Below are positions 12,401-27,400 of a stretch of DNA of 64,000 nucleotides, one piece after another (the stretch's first letter is position 1; each line of letters starts with the position of its first letter). The translations under genes were made by a program, and so were the position numbers. Origin of the DNA: Nematopogon swammerdamellus (lineage: Eukaryota > Arthropoda > Insecta > Lepidoptera > Adelidae). The notes under the pieces are model-generated. The model saw nothing but the letters and a program-made list of their open reading frames with translations, ran no database searches and was not told the DNA's origin. The stretch spans positions 16,229,596 to 16,293,595 of the forward strand of contig OX336343.1 in assembly GCA_946902875.1 (NCBI GenBank), read 5' to 3'.

Positions 12401-15400
12401 CAAGTGCGAGTCGAACTCGCGCACCGAGGGTTCCTTATCGCCATGTCATGGTTAGCGCCACTCACGCCATCTATGGCGTGTTAGAAATGCTTCGTATTAG
12501 TTAAATCTCATGATTATTAAAATGCTCCACGCTCTATTCGGTTATGGCGCGCGCGCATACACTTTTTTCGTTTCTTCTATGGGAACCCCTGTGAATTTTT
12601 TACTTTTTCTTATTTTTATTATTTGTTGTTATATCGGCCATAATAAATAACACATAGGTATTCTGTGAAAATTTCAACGGGCTACCTATTACGGTTCAAG
12701 AGATACAGCCCTCGGACAGACAGACAGGCAGACGGACGGACGGACAGACAGAAACGGCGTAGGCTTAGTAATAGGGTCCCGTACCGGATACGGAACCCTA
12801 AAAAAAGATGCACATCACAATAAACCAAGCTGCTTATAGTCCCTTTGTTAAGTACTAGCTCCACAGAACAAGGTTTCATACTCTGGTTACAGGCAGTTTC
12901 GGAGGTTGGAGTTTCTCATCTTGTTTTAAATGAAAGAAATCTTCTTACCGCGTAGATATTACCGTGTGACATGAAAAACAAAATGGCGACTGTAGGATGG
13001 CTGGCTGGCCGCACTAGCTTAGCAGGGGCTGCGGGGCGGCGTGTGGTGTGTGGCGGGGAGTATCACCTCCCCCGCTGCGACACTGACCAAAGGCTCCAAG
13101 AGCCTTTTTTTTTTTTAATCTTTATTTTGTTTAGAGCCTTGATTTCATGATTAGTTATTAAAGCGACAGAGCGATGGACTTGCAATGACTGACAAATCAT
13201 CTAAAATGATAGACCAAGTTGTGCAGTATATTACAACGCCATCTAGCATTGCAAATGAGTACTAATATCGTTTCCGTGAGATGGTGCTGTGCTTTTTTAC
13301 ATTTATGAAAAAAGAACTTAATAGTTTCACAACGTTAAATTGGCATATAATAAAAAGACAACCTGTATCATAGAACAGTAAACGTTTGTTATCTATATCA
13401 TTTTTAATTGAGCTCTACTCGAGCTTTGCAAATATAGCTGACATTGATAGTTCGCGTAGGTGACAATTCGCAAAGGCCAATTCGCACTTAACTGACATTT
13501 ATATTATTATAGAAAAGAGATATCAAAGCAACTACATTATGTGTGCTTTCCAATAGAAAATAACTCCACTTTAATATCTACTTTAGTTGTTTTTTAGTTT
13601 TTTAATTTAGAAAAGACACAATTTTAAAACAACTAAATGTGTTTCGTTTTAAATCTGGACATTGACATAAAGGAGGATTCCATGTATGTCAAGCTTTCTA
13701 AGCAAGAAATATTGATGTTAATACTGAATAAAAACTGAATTAAATAGTTAAAACTAACAAACACAATTGAAACATGATCGGCGCGTCAATTTTGTTTTTT
13801 GGTTGCCTGAGCTTACCACGGTTACTCACACCAATATAATTACAGTTGGCCTTATGCCAACGAATCCCGAACTCCCTCCTATACCAGAGTCTTCTCCTGT
13901 AGACGATACACGTGCTGACTTTATTCACGCCCAAATATTCTTGTTTCTTTGAATAAACCAATCAGTGTTGTGGATTCGTAAATCTTCCCCAGGTAAAATA
14001 TAAACCTTTTAATTTAATGTTTAAACTAAAATATTCAAAATGTCGTGTTCACAACTTTTTTCCATGTGTCATATCTATTTTTAACCAATTCCCTAGTGAT
14101 GTTGATAATCTCACACGTTTGTTCTGGAAAGTTTTTGGGCGAAAACAGGAAATCTATAAACACGAGTGCTTGAAATTTGCTTATCATTTCTTTGTTTCAC
14201 TGATTATTCTTTGGACAGTTATACGAAATTAGTATGTTTTTGCTATTTTTGAGCCTCTTTGTGCAATATTTACAGTTTTAATCGTTGTTTTGATTTGTCA
14301 GATATAGTTTCGGTAAACATAGAACTATTTGATGTGGACTTCAGTGAAGTATCTTGTTTAATCGCTTTCTCGCTTATATTTAATTATGTTTTATTCTTTT
14401 GTATTACTGTGACTGTTTTTGTAGACAAAGAAATGATTTATTCGTCACAAAAACAATTTAATAAAAATATAAATTAACAATATACATGTGAGGAAAAGAG
14501 ATCCCACTCAATTGATTCACTATGAAGACAGCGAAGCTGATTTTCAGGGCCTCCCCTTTTCTAACCATGGTTAAGGCTAAAAACAAACAAACACAAATCA
14601 TTACAATTGAGAAAATACAAATTAAAATAATAATATGAGGCTAACTTAGCCCACAACTGTGTGACGAGGGTGATGCGTGTGTGAGTGAATGTAGGATGTG
14701 TGATGTATCGAGAGGAATCCAACTTCGAAGCTGACAGTTCCCACCTTTTCTATTTATACAACATATTTAGTTTTTCATCTAAACTCATCATCAGAGTGCT
14801 CACTAGTTGCTACTTTTTTAATTTGGGAAAAAATTCTATGCTCCGGCTCGAAGGACCAATTTATGCTAAGCAGTCCAGCTCCACTCCACCTAGATATTTG
14901 ATTCGCTGATTGATGGAAAGCTCAGAATCAAACTGATTACTTTAAAAGCAATATTGTTTTATTTTAGGTTTAATTTAGCTTGTTGTGCGTGTGGGTCAGG
15001 AATGGCGGAAGGTGGGGAGACAGAGGTGCAGCTGGGCGGGGAGGTGGAGCTGCCGTCGCAGCAGCCCGGGCTGGAGCGGCTGCCCAGCGACCAGCTGCGC
15101 GAGTCCGAGGCGGAGGAGCGCCGCGAGGAGGAGGAGCGCAAGAAGAACAGGGAGCCGCCCATCGTCTATACATATCTCAGTGTCAGTATACAGATACAGG
15201 GTTGTTGTTGTTGTTGTTCGGACTCGTTCTCCGCGCTTAAGCCCACTCCATTGCAGGCCTTTTGCGCGTCCTACGGCCTCACTCCAACCAGCCGAGCTCT
15301 TCCAGGAAGCGGCGCACTCTCTTTGGCTCTTGGAACGCCTCTCGTAGTGTAGTAGGGCCTCCCAGCTTCTTCGCCCTCATGTCTGCCACCTGCTCGCACT

Positions 15401-18400
15401 CCAGCAGCACGTGAGTGGGTGTCTCGTCCGCCTGCAGGCATGCTCTGCACAGTGGACTGTCCGTTACTCCAATTACATAGACGTGTCTGTTAAGTGTACA
15501 GTGACCAGTAAGCATACCTATCACTATACGTAGTTTTGACCTATGGACACGGAGCAGCGTCTTGGTGAGACGGAGGTCCGGCTTCGCCATCGCCTCCCTA
15601 CAGATACAGGGTTTCTAAACAATGTACAATCGTTAGTACCACCACAGCTATTTTACCCAGTCATTCCTGATGAGGTCATTTCGGTCACGTTACGTCTTAA
15701 AACGTTTTTAAAAGTAAATTCACAGGCATTTTCATATTTTTTTCTATTGAGTGAAGTTAAGTTCGCCAGGTGGGACAACGACATCAAGTGCGTCGGCGGA
15801 AAGCAGTGGTTCCGTACCGCTGAAGACCGGTAGGACTGGAAGAAAATTGGAGAGGTGTATGTCCAGCAGTGGACGCTTACACGCTGACTGACTGAGTGAA
15901 CTTAATCATATTGTGCTTTCAAAAAGCCACCGATATGCCCCGATAGATGAAAATTTACAATACTATTAAAACTGAATATGTGAGGTGAATAATATTGATG
16001 GTACCTATGTACATCTCTCAGAAAGAGCTGAATGTTGCCTTGTATGCCGCCTTAACATAGCGATTGGATGGAGTACCTGGCATTGGGCCATAATATGAGT
16101 CCTCACCAATGCACAAACAATTTTCATTTATATCCGACGTGACTCAATGGAAATGCATAGAACTTCATGGAACATTTCTGAAATAACGCAAAATAACTTC
16201 ATCCATTTGTTTATCCATGGTCATAAGATAAGTATTGATTTATCAGCAGTAATGTCTGGGACAGATGTATGTATGTAGGCACACTGTCGGTTCAGATTTG
16301 ACTGCAGTGTATGTTAAATTTTTAGCAGGACCACTTTTTTAAATCGGAAATTTGACATTCCAAAGTACATGTACTGTGTGGGGTCGGTACTTAATAAGAA
16401 TAGTCCCACTGCATCTCTCCCCGTGCATGTCGTAAAAGGCGACTAAGGGATAAGCGGCCTGCACACACCCCGGTCGACTTGTGGCTTCCATGGAAGACAT
16501 AGGCTGGCTGGGGTAGCTGGAGAATGCGGGGTTTTGCACGAAGGTCCCCATCCAAGCGGGATTAGTTTGCAGGCCTAGAGCCAACCCCAAACCAAAACAA
16601 CAACAACAACATTCCAATGTACATACAAGTAGGTACAATAACTGGCAGTAAATAATGAACATCGAGCTTTAGAGACAATCCCGTTGTAGAGCGTCGTCCC
16701 TGCCGCACGAACTCGCACGTCTCTGTGCGACAGAGACGACAATTCACAACCGGATTGTCTCTAAAGCTCGATGTCCATTATTATTTACTGCAGCGTACTG
16801 TACATACATATAAGGTGCTTCGTTATTTATGTCAAAAATTTTGGGAGGGTTACACAGACACTCAATTATACATGTTACGCAAAAAAAATTATATGTTTTT
16901 AGCATTACTTTTCGAGAAATTTAACAAAACATGTTTGCTACCTAAATATTAACCTGTGTGTGTAGGTAACTTGCATTGTACGGGGTCAATGACCGTACTA
17001 TGTTCAAACGCAGAACAGCTGTTTGTTGTAAGTAAGTCACAAGGTCACTATGATTGGTTTTACAGCTACTTATTTGATTAAATTTTTTTGTTAGGAGAAA
17101 AAATGCTCCTTTAAACATATGTTTTTTTCTTACGTAAAGTGTTTATTTGAGTGCGTATGTAACCCTCCCGAAATTTTTGACATAAATAACGAAGCACCAT
17201 ATCAGTATGGTTAAAGTGAAGTAATTCATTGAAGCATTTTTGTTCCCGGTACATACCTACACTTACATTACATGTACCTAACGTAACGTCACGCCTTTTT
17301 TACAAAGGGTTAGGCAGAGACAATGTATATCCGCACGCCACAGACCCTTCCCAATGTTTTTATTAAAGTACTTTATACTGTACTAGCAGGTATTTTTTTT
17401 TATATGCAACCCATAATGGGTGGCTGAGTCAGAGGGGCTAAAGCCCATGCTCTAACCAGCTAATATCACATCCGAGAAAGTGCCATGCTGGAGACCTCCC
17501 AATGGATTCCTGTCTGTACTGGACTAGAGGAGAGCACAGCCGAGGTTGCTATGCGGCAATCTTACGTCCAGTACGGTGGTACCAACCTGATCGGCTACAC
17601 CTTGCCCCTTACTAGGTGGTAGGCTCAAATTGTAGCCGACTGGGTTGGTACCACCGTACTGGATGTAAGATGGCCGCATAGCAACCTCGGTTGTGTTCTC
17701 CTCTAGTCCAGTATAGCCAACAATCCATGTAAGTCTCCGGTATGGCACCTACCTTCTCGGAGGTGATATTGGCTAGTCAGAGTATGTGCTTTGGCCCATC
17801 TGACTCAGCCACCCATACCGGATTACATAAAAAAAAAGGGCAAGGGAATCTCTTGAGCAATCTCTCGAGTGTGGCAGGATGTTAGTTGTTAGATTGCCGA
17901 CGATATCTTACGAGAAGGAAATGTTTAATGAAATAATGTTTGACTAGTCGCCATATTTTTATTGCAAGTGACAGACAGATTATAATATAACAATATAACA
18001 TTTTGTACCGTGTGGGGCCGGTACTTAAAAGAATGGCCTGTGTATGTTGTAAAAGGCGACTAAGGGATAATACTCCCTTCTTATATTACTAGGTGGTAGG
18101 AGTTTAACCCGCCCGGGTTGGTACCACCGCACTGAATGAAAGGTCGGTCGAAACGGCTATGTAAATAGTTTGTGTTTTCCGTCCAGTTCAGTGTAGCCGG
18201 CACGGCGTGAACACGAAGCGCTGACGTGGCACCAAGTTCAACCGGTGTTATGGGCTGACATCACGGATGTTGTAGGTGATGTAGCCAACCATGTCAGTTT
18301 CCATAAAAAAAAAACTTAAACACCAACGTTGTGCATTTTTGAATATTTTGGAATGGTTAGGGAATAATTTCGCACGAATTGTTTTATTTATCAGTATAAA

Positions 18401-21400
18401 AGTACTATCATTTATGTGGTAAAAAACAATATTCATTTATTGCGCTATCGTAGACAAACATGACAATTTATGTTACATAAAAAATTTAACACTACAGAAC
18501 TACCTATTATAATTATTATTTTACATCAAAAAGTTCATTTCTCAGAAAAATAAACGTTCATCCATAATTTCAACGAATCTTACGCTTTTTCGATCAGGCA
18601 CGGATCTGACGCGAGTTTAACATTTTTTACCCATCTTAAAAAAAGTGCCAAGCGCCGCTAAAGAAGTTTCGAATCTTACGCTTTTTCGATCAGGCTACGG
18701 ATCTGACGCGAGATCTGACGCGAGTTTAAAATTTTTTACCCATCTAAAAAAAGTGCCAAGCGCCGCTAAGGAAGTTTTCACTTCAAAAATAACAATGTTG
18801 CCATATCCTATGTAACATGAGTGTGATTGTGTGACGCGTGCGCGCAGGCTACGGACGCGTTCGACAAGCTGGTGGAGGTGCTCGGGGAGGTGACGCTGAG
18901 TGCGGAGGAGCAGCAGAGCCTGGACGAGCTGCACCAGTACATGGTGCTCGGCGAGGGCAGCTGGGCGCTCGGGGACAACTTTCTGGGCTTTATCGGTGCG
19001 TGCATATGTACTCTACAGACACTACAGGGTGTCCCAAAACTCAACGTCAAGCGGGAACCAGGGTGTAGGCCAGTTTATGACTACCCAGGGAAAAATTTGA
19101 AAAAAAATCGGAGTTATTTGTTTTTTATGATATTTAAGCACTTTTTGAAATATTACTTAATATTTTTTGTGATAAAACTATGGGCATTTTGGTTTTACTT
19201 GGGATACTGATCAGTAGCAGAGTTATTTAGGCTACCAGTAAAAAAAAATTTACAAATACAAATACAATATTTGCAAATTTGTAGTTGTAGTACCTAAAAA
19301 TGTTGTACGAAACGTTTTTTAAAAAATGCTCATATAAAAAACAAATGACTCCGATTTTTTTTCTTATTTTTCCCTGGGTAGTCATAAACTGGCCTACTCC
19401 CTGGTTCTCGCTTGACGTTGAGTTTTGGAACACGTTGTATATTAGCAGCTATACTGTGTTTACAGATCACACGAAAAACTGTACTGTGTACTGTACTGTA
19501 CCGTGTGGGGCCGGTACTTAAAAGAATAGCCCCACTGCATCTCTCCCCATGCATGTCGTAAAAGGCGACTAAGGGATAAGGACAAGATGCCGTGCTAAAG
19601 GGCGACAGGCTCGCCACCTCTCACCTTGGCACGGTACTTCCACCAAGTCATGCAGCAGGTGGGTCGTCGTGCCTTACTTGCTGCTTGATCGATTGAATCT
19701 TGTTCGAATACTTTGCGAAACGTGGCGGTCGGTGTTGTGCTGTAATTTAACAGAGTTCTTGCAGCACAACATCGATTACTCTGCTTGCCCCGTTTGTCGG
19801 GATTCAGCGTGTGTGATATGTATATGCATGTACGAAAAACTATCATTGACCTTTGAGCGTTAGCTCACTTGCACAAACGTAGGGCGCGAAGCGCCATCTC
19901 TTTCTTTTCTTTTTTTTTTTTAAGTTGGTTTTATATTTTTTAAAACAGTTTTTATTTCATTATTTTTAGTAATATTAACACAACCATTTATTGAGTACGA
20001 TAAACATTTGCATACAGAGCAGTAATTTTTTTTTTTTTTTATTGACAGCGCGACATATGGCGCCGAGCCACCCATAACGTGTCTAACGACGCCCATGGAC
20101 ATTCGGTCGTATGCGGGGGTTGCGAATGCCATGCCGGCCTGACAGGTGCCCATTCACGCCCCTCTTGAAGGACCCGTGACTGTACTAATACTTCATCTTA
20201 CTTAATACGTTTCTTGTGCGTCAGGTACGGCGCAAGAGAGAAGGCGCTAACACTCAAAGGTCAATGTTCTTTTTTCAGCATAGCCTGGAAACGTACTATA
20301 TCAAATTTTCTCACTTAAATCTTCTAATCCTATAGAATAGAATAGAATAGTGATTTATTCCATTGAAGTTTAGTATCGAACACATTAACACAAAGTACCA
20401 TATAGGACAATACAAAGGTCGTAGGCGCAGCATATGGCCACTTGCTGGTATCACAGGGGACGTTTATTGTAAGCCTAGTCTACACTAATAATAAAATTAA
20501 ATCTAATAGGACTATATACAAATTGACTACTACAGTTAACACTTACAAGTTTACACAACATTTTTTATTTACATGTTTTCACAACAAGTTCACCCACAAT
20601 TAAAATTTTCATGATAAATTCATTGTCCATGATACATAGCGATAGAATTTTAAAATGTTACACTACATACTTAAATAAAAAACAAAACAAAATCTTTACA
20701 TTACCAGTTACATACCACTATCTTTCACAATAAGTAAATGTCTGTAGACTTCCCACAACACAACATTTTTTTTAACGATCTTTCCATCTGCTGTCAGCGT
20801 GTGCTACAAGCAGATATTTTAATTTCGTTGTCGCATCTTCGTCTAGAGTTCAGTAACATGCCCTCCACCATAATTGGGCGTTGTTGTGGTGTTGAGTTTA
20901 TCCCTGATATGTTTTTTTTTATGGAAACTGACACGGTTTGCTACATCACCTACAACATCCGTGATGTCAGCCCATACCACCGGGTGAACTTGGTGCCGTG
21001 TCAGTGCTTCCCTTCATTTCATGTCCTGCTCAGCGTCTTCTTGTGTTCCTGTGTACACAAGATCCACCCTAGCCGTTGTACATGGATTTTTTTAGATTTA
21101 TTAATTTTTCATCTTTGGACACAAGGTGCCTCTCAGATAAGTCGTACAAACAAACAAAATATGGTATAAATAAGAAAAAATACAAAAATAAGACAAACCA
21201 TAAAATTTTTAAAAAAGTTACAGATTCGATAAACAAAGGGAAGGTGTGGATCTAAGCTTGCGATGGCTTCACCGAACATATCCGGGCCCATCGGCAGTAG
21301 AGGAGGGTATTAATCGAGGCCGGGACTAGCGAGTGGCCACTCTAAATTTCCCGCGCATGCTTCACGTTTCGGCTCGCTTCAAGCCCTCGTCAGCTAGTCT

Positions 21401-24400
21401 GCGTTGACTAGGACGCGGAGAAACCACCAGTCCCGCTCTCGACCTCCCTCTCTCTACCTATCCATATTCTGTAGGATGCTTCCAGTGACGTTTTCGAAGC
21501 TCTCTCCATATATGAGCTTAGCGTCGATCTTGGGAGCCCTAGATTCTTGAAGAGACTGTAGAGTGACTTCGCTGGTAGTCCTCTTGCTCCGACTTCCACA
21601 GCGAAGAGATCAGTCTTGAATACGTTTCTCACAATCCGGTCTACAAGTTGCAGTACTTGTTAAGTTTGATGTTGTGGTCCTTCGGTATGTTACTTTCCCA
21701 TGGAACTGTAAGTTCAACAAGTACTACATGCTTTGTCGCTTTTGAGAACATAACATAAAATCACTTAAATACTTAAAGTAGCAATGGATCACTTTTTTTT
21801 GAGTGAATAGAAATAAATATATGAATACAAAATTATTTATATATCTCATTAAGGAATTCATCTATCAAGTAATGGGAGTTTTTCATCAATAATTCTTTGA
21901 TTCTGAATTTTAAACAATTGTCACTATACATTGAAAATGCAAGTGGAAGCTTGTTATAGAACTTAACGCTCTGGCACAAGAAACTTTGATGTACTCTAGC
22001 CAATCGCGAGTAGACGGGCCTAATTTAATTTCTATTTCTGGTATTATGGGCATGGAGTAGCAAGTGTGGGTGTTTGTGTCAGGCCGGTTGCTGAACGACG
22101 AGAGCGTGTCGGTGGAGGTGCGGAGCAGGCTGCTGCGCTGCCTGGCTGCGTGCGCGCTGCGCGACGACGCCGTACTCCTGCTGCACCAGGACCGCCGCGA
22201 GCACACACTCATGAACTACGCGCACCGCATCGACCGGCTCTCACTCACCGAGCAGACCGCACTCGCGCTCTTTGTGAGTACAGACAGGCCTCACGCACTC
22301 TATGTACTTGCGCCCGCTAACTACCTACCGCCCGGTGGACCGCCGGCGGCGGTCTAATTCAGTGCATATGTTCGTTTAGGCTTTTACCGCTATTACACAT
22401 TGTATAAGTTTTTCGCATATACCGCATAACCGAAAAACTTATATAATTCAGTGGATATCCGTCAGTAGCGCGAAACATACCTACACGCTCGCCCACGCAA
22501 CTGCGCGAAGCTGCAAAGCAATAATGCACTTTACACTCGATCGTTTAGGTACATTTTCGCACGCAGCGATTGGCGGCGTGAAGCAGTAGGCTATTAAAGC
22601 CGAAGGTATGGAACTTTTTCTATGGAGTGATTTATCTGTTACGAAGTAACTATTATGTAATCTGTGGTACTGCGGCTGGTGGTTGCTGCGCCACCGCTGC
22701 CACTGACTGGCGGCGCGACATTTTACATTTTTACCTGAAATTTTTGGCTACATAGGTAATCTTCTATACCCATGACGTCGTCAGCCCATAACACTTTGGT
22801 AAACTAGGAGACATGCCAGTGCCGGCTACACTGAACTGGATGGAAAGCACAAATTATTTTCATAGCCATTTCGGCGGACCTGAATGAAACTCAATGTCGG
22901 GGTATAAATCCGGGCTGTATTCGATCTAACTAAACCAACCTGTTTAATCTTATAAATTCTCAGTTATTTAGCCCCTGGTTGTACTCTTCGCCGTGAACTC
23001 CACAATTTGGCTTCCAGCCGAGCCTCTTTGTCTCATCCTGGTTGGAGCTGTTTTAACTAAAGTCTCATGTATTTTTCCCCATGACTTGGCAATCTTTACT
23101 TAAGCCAGTACGACACAAGTGACCACCTCGTACCAAGTAATGTTGATAAAGATCCTTATAAGGTAATAGTATGTAGCTCCATTAGATAAATTGCGCTAAA
23201 TGAGCGGCGGGTGGCCGAGTGGTTTGGGCATCGGCTTCTCATGCGAGAGGTCCGCGGTTCAAATCCGGTCGGCGTGTACCAATGAGTTTTTTCCGACGAA
23301 AAAATTTACGTGCATACCTACACCTGCTGCTTCACCGTTCGGAACCGGTGTAAAACTGTATGTCCCTTAGCTTGCGCCTTACTAGGTGGTAGGCTCAAAT
23401 TGTAGCCGACTGGGTTGGTACCACCGTACTGGATGTAAGATTGCCGCATAGCAGCCTCGGCTATGTTCTCCTCTAGTCCAGTATATCTAATAGCCAGCAA
23501 TCCAGGGAAGTCTCCGGTATGGCACCTACCTTCTCGGAGGTGATATTGGCTGGTCAGAGCATGCGCTTTGGCCCCTCCGACTCAGCGGCGACTCCTGGTC
23601 CTGAATATTGGGTTGGCTCTGGCTAAGGATTTTTTTTTTCATAATTTCATAACTTAGGTACCTACGCGTTAATTTATTTCTACCACAATGAGTTCAAAAA
23701 CTGAAAGACGATTACGATATAGATAGTTTATAATGTTTAGTTTAAATAATTTATTTTGCTCACTTACGATTTATTTGTCTGTAGATAGGTACCTACTGGT
23801 TATGTCAAATCTGTCGAGTTGCAGCCGACAACAGCGACGTCTCCTCTCGCACGACGACGACGAGACAGGCATACAAGCTTGAATTGTTACATTTTATTTG
23901 TACATGAAGTCCACTCTTCGTTCCACAGACAAGAAATTTTCGATGACTCGATCGTGAAAATCTTCTTTCTTCCTCAATTTTGTTAGCAACTCCTTTTCCA
24001 CAGATATGTAAGAGTGCCAAATTACTGAGTCTCTCTTGTCCTTGAGTGCTCCGTAGATAGCTCGGTAGGAGTTTGCCATTATAATTACCAATAAATCACT
24101 TTAAATTTAACAACACTGCACAGGATTCATCCATACAAAGTCCATACCTACATAACGGAATATATGCAGCTATCAACTCGCGAGCCAATGCGCACACACA
24201 CGCGCACACAACACACCTAGCCTAGCTCGCTAGTCGCATCGCATCGCACTTCGCACAGCACAAGAATACTCGTCGTGTGGACGCAGCGCGCACACACCCA
24301 CACTAGCTCGCTCGCTAGCTCGCTCTACTCGCTACCGCGTCACTAAATGCACTCCCCGCTGCGCCAACTTGAAAGGCTGATCAGCGGGTCCGCGCGGGAC

Positions 24401-27400
24401 GGGGGGGGGGGGGGGGGGGGGGGACATCGGTCGCTTCCGCCTTGTATGGAATATGATGGCGCTTCAAAATGTAGCCAACCGGCCAATGAATGCCTTGATG
24501 TGTCGTCATTCGTCGTCGCCCGCGTTTGACGCGCGCGAAATCTCAAATTATGTAACGGGTACGGGATTGACGTTTTATCTAATTAATCGTGGATTATATG
24601 ACATAAATGATATCACTCCGAAATTTTTTCACATTTATTTTAGCCTGATACTTCTGTATTAATGGTGTCATTCATTTTATTCGGTTTGGCGGCGCCAACC
24701 TCGCCAACTGAGAGGAGTCGCCGCTGCCTCCGACTCAGCCACCCATATCGGATTACATAAAAAAAAACAACATTCTCAATAAGGTCACCTTGTCCCGCAG
24801 ATGTGCAACCTGTTTGAGAACATATCCTCATCGGAGTGGCTGCTGTACATCTCGGAGTGGGCGTACGGCACGCAGCAGATCTCCAACATCCGCTCCACGA
24901 CCAAGGTGGCGGTCTACAGCCTCCTCAGCGAGGACCCCGAGCTCAAGGAAATCGGCACAGCCATCGTTCACAACCTCGCTTGCAAGGAGGTAAAAACTGT
25001 GGTCTGTATCTCTTCATTTCTGTTCTTACTTTTAGTCCTTGTTTACACTTATGCACATACACACACACACACACTAATTAGTGCAATCACTTTTAATATG
25101 TAGGACCAATAATAATTCAATATCAATGGTGAAATAAATTTCATTGTGCACATAATTTAATATTGCAGTTATTGCAATCAATTAATAGGACAATTAATGG
25201 CGTTAAGCCTGGGAGGTCCTGTTTAGGACTTTTTTGAGATCAGCAGACACTCATTGCACCCATGATGTCCCCTTTCCACTTTCGCACCACGCGCACTGTG
25301 CAGGGCATCCCTACACGCTGGACTTACCGCGGATGTATACCAATCGGATCTGCAATGCTGCTGCTTTCGTCTACAGAACCGGTAAACTCTGGAACGATCT
25401 CCCTGCCCATATATTCCCCCCAAGTACAGTCTCGGATTCTTCAAGAGAGGCGTGAATAGGCACCTGTCAGGCCGGCATGGCATTCGCAACACCCGCATAC
25501 GTCCGAATGTCCATGGGCGTCGTTAGACACCTGGCTAGGCGATACATGCCGCGCTTTCAACAAAAAAAAAACAAGGCTAAGGTGGAGAATGCGCGAGCCA
25601 CGCACAACATACGTTGTCCACGATGACTACCTTTGAATTATTCTAACGTTCTCGAAAAGTCGGAGCCTCTTTCGTTCTGTGCGTTTCGGCTCGCATCAAG
25701 CCCTCGTCAGCTAGTCTGCGTTGACTAGGACGCGGGGAAACCACCAGTCCCGCTCTCGACCTCCCTCTCTCTACCTATCCATATTCTGTAGGATCCTTCC
25801 AGTGACGTTTTCGAAGCTCTCTCCATATATGAGCTTAGCGTCGATCTTGGCAACCCTAAATTCTTCTACAGTCAAGACTCTAGGGCTGCCAAGATCGACG
25901 CTAAGCTCATATATGGACAGAGCTTCGAAAACGTCACTGGAAGCATCCTACAGAATATGGATAGGTAGAGAGAGGGAGGTCGAGAGCGGGACTGGTGGTT
26001 TCCCCGCGTCCTAGTCAACGCAGTCTAGCTGACGAGGGCTTGATGCGAGCCGAAACGTGAAGCATGACGGAAATTTAGAGTGGCCACTCGCTAGTTCCGA
26101 CCTCGATTACACTACTGCCGATGGGCCCGGATATGTTCGGTGAAGCCGTCGCAAGCTTAGTTCCACAGCTCCTTCCTTCGTGTGATTTTTCTTAGATTAG
26201 ATTTCTAACGTTGCCTACGTAATATATTTGAACCTGATTCCGGGAAGTGCGATTAAGTTCTGAACCATAAAGCTTAAATAAACAGCTGTGAGGTTTATCT
26301 AAGTTATGCTAACGGTCGCCGCGTTAAACTATCAACATGCGCAATATCACAAATCACATAGACTTGGGGTTTTTTCGAACAAACTGACAAAAGATAAAGT
26401 GTTATTAATATATTCTTAAATAAACATTTTAGGATAATGAGCCCCTGGATACACAAATCTATGAATTTTGTCATATTATTTTGTCCAATAATTATCGAAA
26501 AAACAAAAGAATATTTAATTAATAAACAAGTCAACATTAAACAAATTAAAAAACCATTTTGTAACTGTTTTTTCTATGGAAAATGACACAGTAGGCAACA
26601 TCACCTACAATATCCGTCATGTCAGCCCATAACATCTTGGTGAACTAGGCGCCATATCAGTGCTTCTCTTTGGTCGTGCCAGCTACACTGAACTGGACTG
26701 AAAACACCAACTATTTACAGTGGAATTCGAACCAATGCCAGCCTCAAACGGTCGAACGGTTTTGAACCGAACCCAAGTTTTGACAGCACCCAGGTGTTCT
26801 TATGGTCACGAAAGACCGATCGCATCACTGAGCTACCGAGTAATATACAAGAGGACTTATCATAATATATATTGTAACAGGTAAGTGAGCCATAAAATAA
26901 CGGAGTGATGTATTAAGCATTTCACATCACAGGCAGAACAATGAGTTTATTACAAGATAAGATGAGACGAATATAGCAATACATAATAACAAGGAAAATT
27001 CGCTTCGAAAACAACAGCGGCAGTGCCTTGCAGACGTAATTTAATTGTAACAATAGTATTTACACAAACAATAGTACCTACGCAAGTTGAAATGAACAAC
27101 ATCTCAGAATTATACTCTTCAGCTTTTCAATGCTTGATTATTTCATTAGTTAAGGGAGAGGGCTTTGCTTGTATTCTTGTTTAAAACTTTTTAATACAAA
27201 GGTGAAATGTTTTCCATTTCTCTTTTAAATTTCTACTTTCTCTTTACGCCTTTCTCTAATTCTGTTACTTACCTATGTTATTAGATCTTTAATGTGTTTA
27301 TTCATTATCAATGACAGACCTTATTATTATTTATTATGATTTTGTAATTTTACCAAGAAAGCAGTTGATTCTGGGGCATAATTTTTCATTTTGAAATTAT

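Noticed and set aside
13015..13080. GC-rich patch as a missing exon
   Set aside because: No acceptor/donor pair gives an open frame that keeps the phase between the exons at 11,612 and 15,000.
14980..15347. Alternative long frames over the coiled-coil exon (R/G/A-rich)
   Set aside because: They are other-frame readings of a GC-rich exon whose correct frame is fixed by splice phases and the charged coiled coil.
22066..22320. Alternative frame over the PUL exon (GVCVRPVAERRERVGG)
   Set aside because: GC-rich shadow of the phased exon; it does not connect with neighbouring exons.
23205..23285. tRNA gene with A and B boxes
   Set aside because: The sequence continues directly into SINE A body shared with many other copies, and the same head recurs at 34.2 and 41.3 kb. 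It is a SINE head, not a tRNA gene.
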